16,998 nucleotides of DNA, from contig MU646764.1 in the NCBI GenBank assembly GCA_026770585.1, forward strand, positions 299,428 to 316,425. The letters run 5' to 3'. The translations under genes were made by a program, and so were the position numbers. Numbering within the stretch: position 1 is the stretch's first letter; every line of letters starts with the position of its first letter. Shown here piece by piece: positions 15,136 to 16,998 of the stretch. This DNA comes from Baffinella frigidus (Eukaryota > Cryptophyceae > Cryptomonadales > Baffinellaceae). The notes under the pieces are model-generated. The model was not told the DNA's origin. It did no database searches and was given only the letters and a program-made list of their open reading frames with translations.

Positions 15136-15590
15136 GAAATCGATCGCGCCGAGCAATCGAGCAGGCGGGGTCGGTCCATGTGGAGGTTCCTGCGCCAAGA
15201 CGTTGGCAGGATAGGGCGTCAGTTGGCAAGATAGGGCATCAGTTGGCACAGGATAGGGCGTCAGTTGGCAGGATATGGCATCGGTTGACAGGATAGGGCA
15301 TCAGTTGGCAGGATAGGGCGGCAGTTGGAAGGATAGGGCGTCAGTTGGCAGGATAGGGCGTCAGTTGGCAAGATAGGGCGTCAGTTGGCACAGAATAGGG
15401 CGTCAGTTGGCAGGATAGGGCGTCGGTTGGCAGGATAGGGCGTCAGTTGGCTCAGGATAAGGCGTCAGTTGGTGCAGGATAGGGCGGCGGTTGACAGCTC
15501 CTCGGAAATGAAATCGATCGAGCAATCGAGTTCTTCCGAGTTGATGGTCAAATGACGATGTCGGTCCATAGCAGGTTCCTGCGCCAAGGG
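15136..15590 (+). repeat. Direct repeats flanking the minisatellite
   Basis: GAAATCGATCG then GAGCAATCGAG then GTCGGTCCAT then GGTTCCTGCGCCAAG occurs at 15136-15199 and again at 15509-15588. The minisatellite lies between them. Confidence 0.8.
15202..15489 (+). repeat. 20-bp minisatellite, 14 units
   Basis: The unit is GTTGGCAGGATAGGGCGTCA. There are ten 20-base units and four 22-base units, summing exactly to 288 bases. The 22-base units carry two extra bases at the same place (GGCACAGG, GGCTCAGG or GGTGCAGG). It is flanked by a diverged direct duplicate (see 15136-15590). Confidence 0.95.
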
Positions 15591-15622
15591 TTTCTTGTTT
15601 CGGGTTGAAGGTTTTGGGTTTC

Positions 15623-15790
<168 letters not shown>

Positions 15791-16040
15791 TCAGGCGCCA
15801 GTACCGACGCGGACACTCGAAAAAGGCAAAACGTGATCTCCAAAAAAGGAAAGATAACGCTGGGACTGAAAGGTTGATAAATGTTGGGGAGTGGAGAGGT
15901 GGAGACATAGACTGGGCTCCCGGTATGGCGCTCCTCCACGCCTCCAAGAGAGGCTCCCCGAAGAGATGCCTCAAACCTAAACCCTAACCCCCAAATCCAG
16001 GGGTAGACGCGCACTGAGTCGACGGCGCTGAGGCTCTCGC

Positions 16041-16102
16041 GAGAGAGAGGGAGGGATGGAGAGAGAAAGCGAGAGAGAGAGAGAGAGCGAGAGAGAGGGA
16101 TG

Positions 16103-16148
<46 letters not shown>

Positions 16149-16327
16149 AAGAGAGAGAGCGAGAGAGAAAGAGAGAGAGCGAGAGAGAAAGAGAAAGAGA
16201 GAGCGAGAGAGAGCGAGAGAGCGGGAGAGAGAGAGAGAGCAAGAGAGAGAGCGAGCGAGAGAGAGAGAGAGCGAGAGAGAGAGCGGGGGAGAGAGCGGGA
16301 GAGAGAGAGAGAGCGGGCGAGAGAAAG
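16041..16327 (+). repeat. Imperfect (GA)n tract with GCGA, AAAG and GGGA variants
   Basis: About 290 purine-dominated bases, with higher-order units such as AGAGAGAAAGAGAGAGAGCG repeated in tandem near 16131-16190. All long ORFs here are artefacts. Confidence 0.97.
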
Positions 16328-16427
16328 GGCGCACCGACGCAGACACGTGCACGGAGTCAACAGCACTTTGGCTCTCCAGCATTTCGGCGATGCGCATCGG
16401 CTCCCCGAACAGATGGTACCTGCGCTC

Positions 16428-16577
16428 ATCCGGCAATATATTCAATTTAAAAGAAAATGGCCTATCAAACCGGATGCAGGCCCTAATTAAATTTACCCAG
16501 GGCCCTAATTAACCTTCGTCCAGCTCCTATGAAAAAATAGGGATTCATTTTCTTTAAAATTGAACATGTCCCCGGAT
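16428..16577 (-). mobile_element. ATCCGG-ended MITE, copy 2 (reverse)
   Basis: Reverse orientation relative to 14911-15059, with similar length and collinear blocks (GGTTAATTAGGGCCCTGG on the minus strand, then AATTAGGGCCT, GGTTTGATAGGCC). Its terminal repeats appear to extend outward as GCGCT-N-ATCCGG. Confidence 0.8.
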
Positions 16578-16700
16578 TAGCGCCCGGAGCTTGCTCAACA
16601 TCTCCTAAACCAAACCCTCGAGGCAATACCTGACAAACTCCTAACGCAATGGTTCTGGAGGTCGCTCAGCGATCCGCATCGGCTCCCCGAAATAGCGAGG

Positions 16701-16849
16701 ATATTCATCTCAAAAGATAACTGAATCAGTTCCCTAATTGGCGTTTTCATTTATTTAATTGGCATTTTCATTTATTTACTGTGCCGTAACTAACTTCTCC
16801 TATTCAACCTCCTATTGAACATGAACTGATTCAGTTATCTGATGAATAT
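16701..16849. mobile_element. ATATTCATC inverted-repeat element
   Basis: The arms ATATTCATC then AGATAACTGAATCAGTTC (left) pair with GAACTGATTCAGTTATCT then GATGAATAT (right). The interior has a 21-bp tandem duplication AATTGGCGTTTTCATTTATT / AATTGGCATTTTCATTTATT. Single copy in the window, so MITE status is inferred. Confidence 0.7.
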
Positions 16850-16910
16850 TAGGGGGCAACGCGAAACTCTCAGGCGTCCAGAGCCTTATTTCCATGAAAC
16901 CCTGCCCCCC

Positions 16911-16998
16911 TAGGTTTGGGGTTTGGGGTTTGGGGTTTGGGGTTTGGGGTTTGGGGTTTGGGGTTTAGGGTTTGGGGTTTGGGGTTTGGGGCTTGGGG
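16911..16998 (+). repeat. TTTGGGG array at window end
   Basis: About twelve units, nearly all TTTGGGG with one TTTAGGG, running to the window edge. Same G-strand orientation as the other arrays. It could be a variant telomeric or interstitial array. Confidence 0.93.

Larger units (their letters stand above)
15918..16698. repeat. GCATCGGCTCCCCGAA dispersed block
   Basis: GCATCGGCTCCCCGAA occurs at about 16394 and 16676, and a diverged form AGAGGCTCCCCGAAGAGAT occurs near 15948. ACGCGSACAC and TCAACAGC-type segments nearby are also shared. This suggests an older repeat unit interrupted by GA tracts. Confidence 0.6.

Noticed and set aside
15202-15489. Regular repeats, considered as a CRISPR array
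   Set aside because: Units abut with no unique spacers, and the context is eukaryotic. It is a minisatellite.

Overview
This window reads as eukaryotic nuclear DNA of subtelomeric or otherwise gene-poor character. The evidence is plant-type TTTAGGG repeat arrays and degenerate relatives (TTTGGGG, GGGTTGA), long GA/CT and GC microsatellites, several minisatellites, at least eight families of short terminal-inverted-repeat elements, and no prokaryotic gene organisation. The telomere unit fits plants, green algae, chromerids, apicomplexans, dinoflagellates and several other protists. I cannot assign a species. A free-living alga or related protist is a guess based on repeat style. No rRNA or tRNA was recognised.

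Layout: 1-2305 holds telomere-like arrays and a tandemly re-used interspersed repeat. 2306-4540 is a mosaic of short direct and inverted repeats. 4537-4685 is a small inverted-repeat element. 4824-5312 (minus) carries the only coding segment I recognise, an F-box-like protein with a plausible short first exon. 5564-5836 is a perfect nested palindrome. 6933-7028, 7884-8002, 9860-9935 and 10314-10432 are four copies of one MITE family with TA target sites and termini resembling pogo/Tigger elements. 8122-8628 and 9101-9430 (minus) are unrecognised but coding-like ORFs, possibly exons of one gene. 10430-10975 (minus) is a GC-rich open frame that stops inside the last bases of a MITE. 10991-11190 is another telomere-like array. 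11413-14073 is a dense MITE field, including a 667-bp foldback element. 14427-16327 is tandem and microsatellite DNA lying between two opposite copies of another MITE (14911-15059, 16428-16577). The window ends in a TTTGGGG array.

There is no operon-like functional unit. The organising theme is repeat biology: many unrelated inverted-repeat families share a small palindromic core of the form CCTAC-N-GTAGG, and element insertions border or end the few coding-like frames. All gene calls are from eye inspection of reading frames, and exon borders are inferred.
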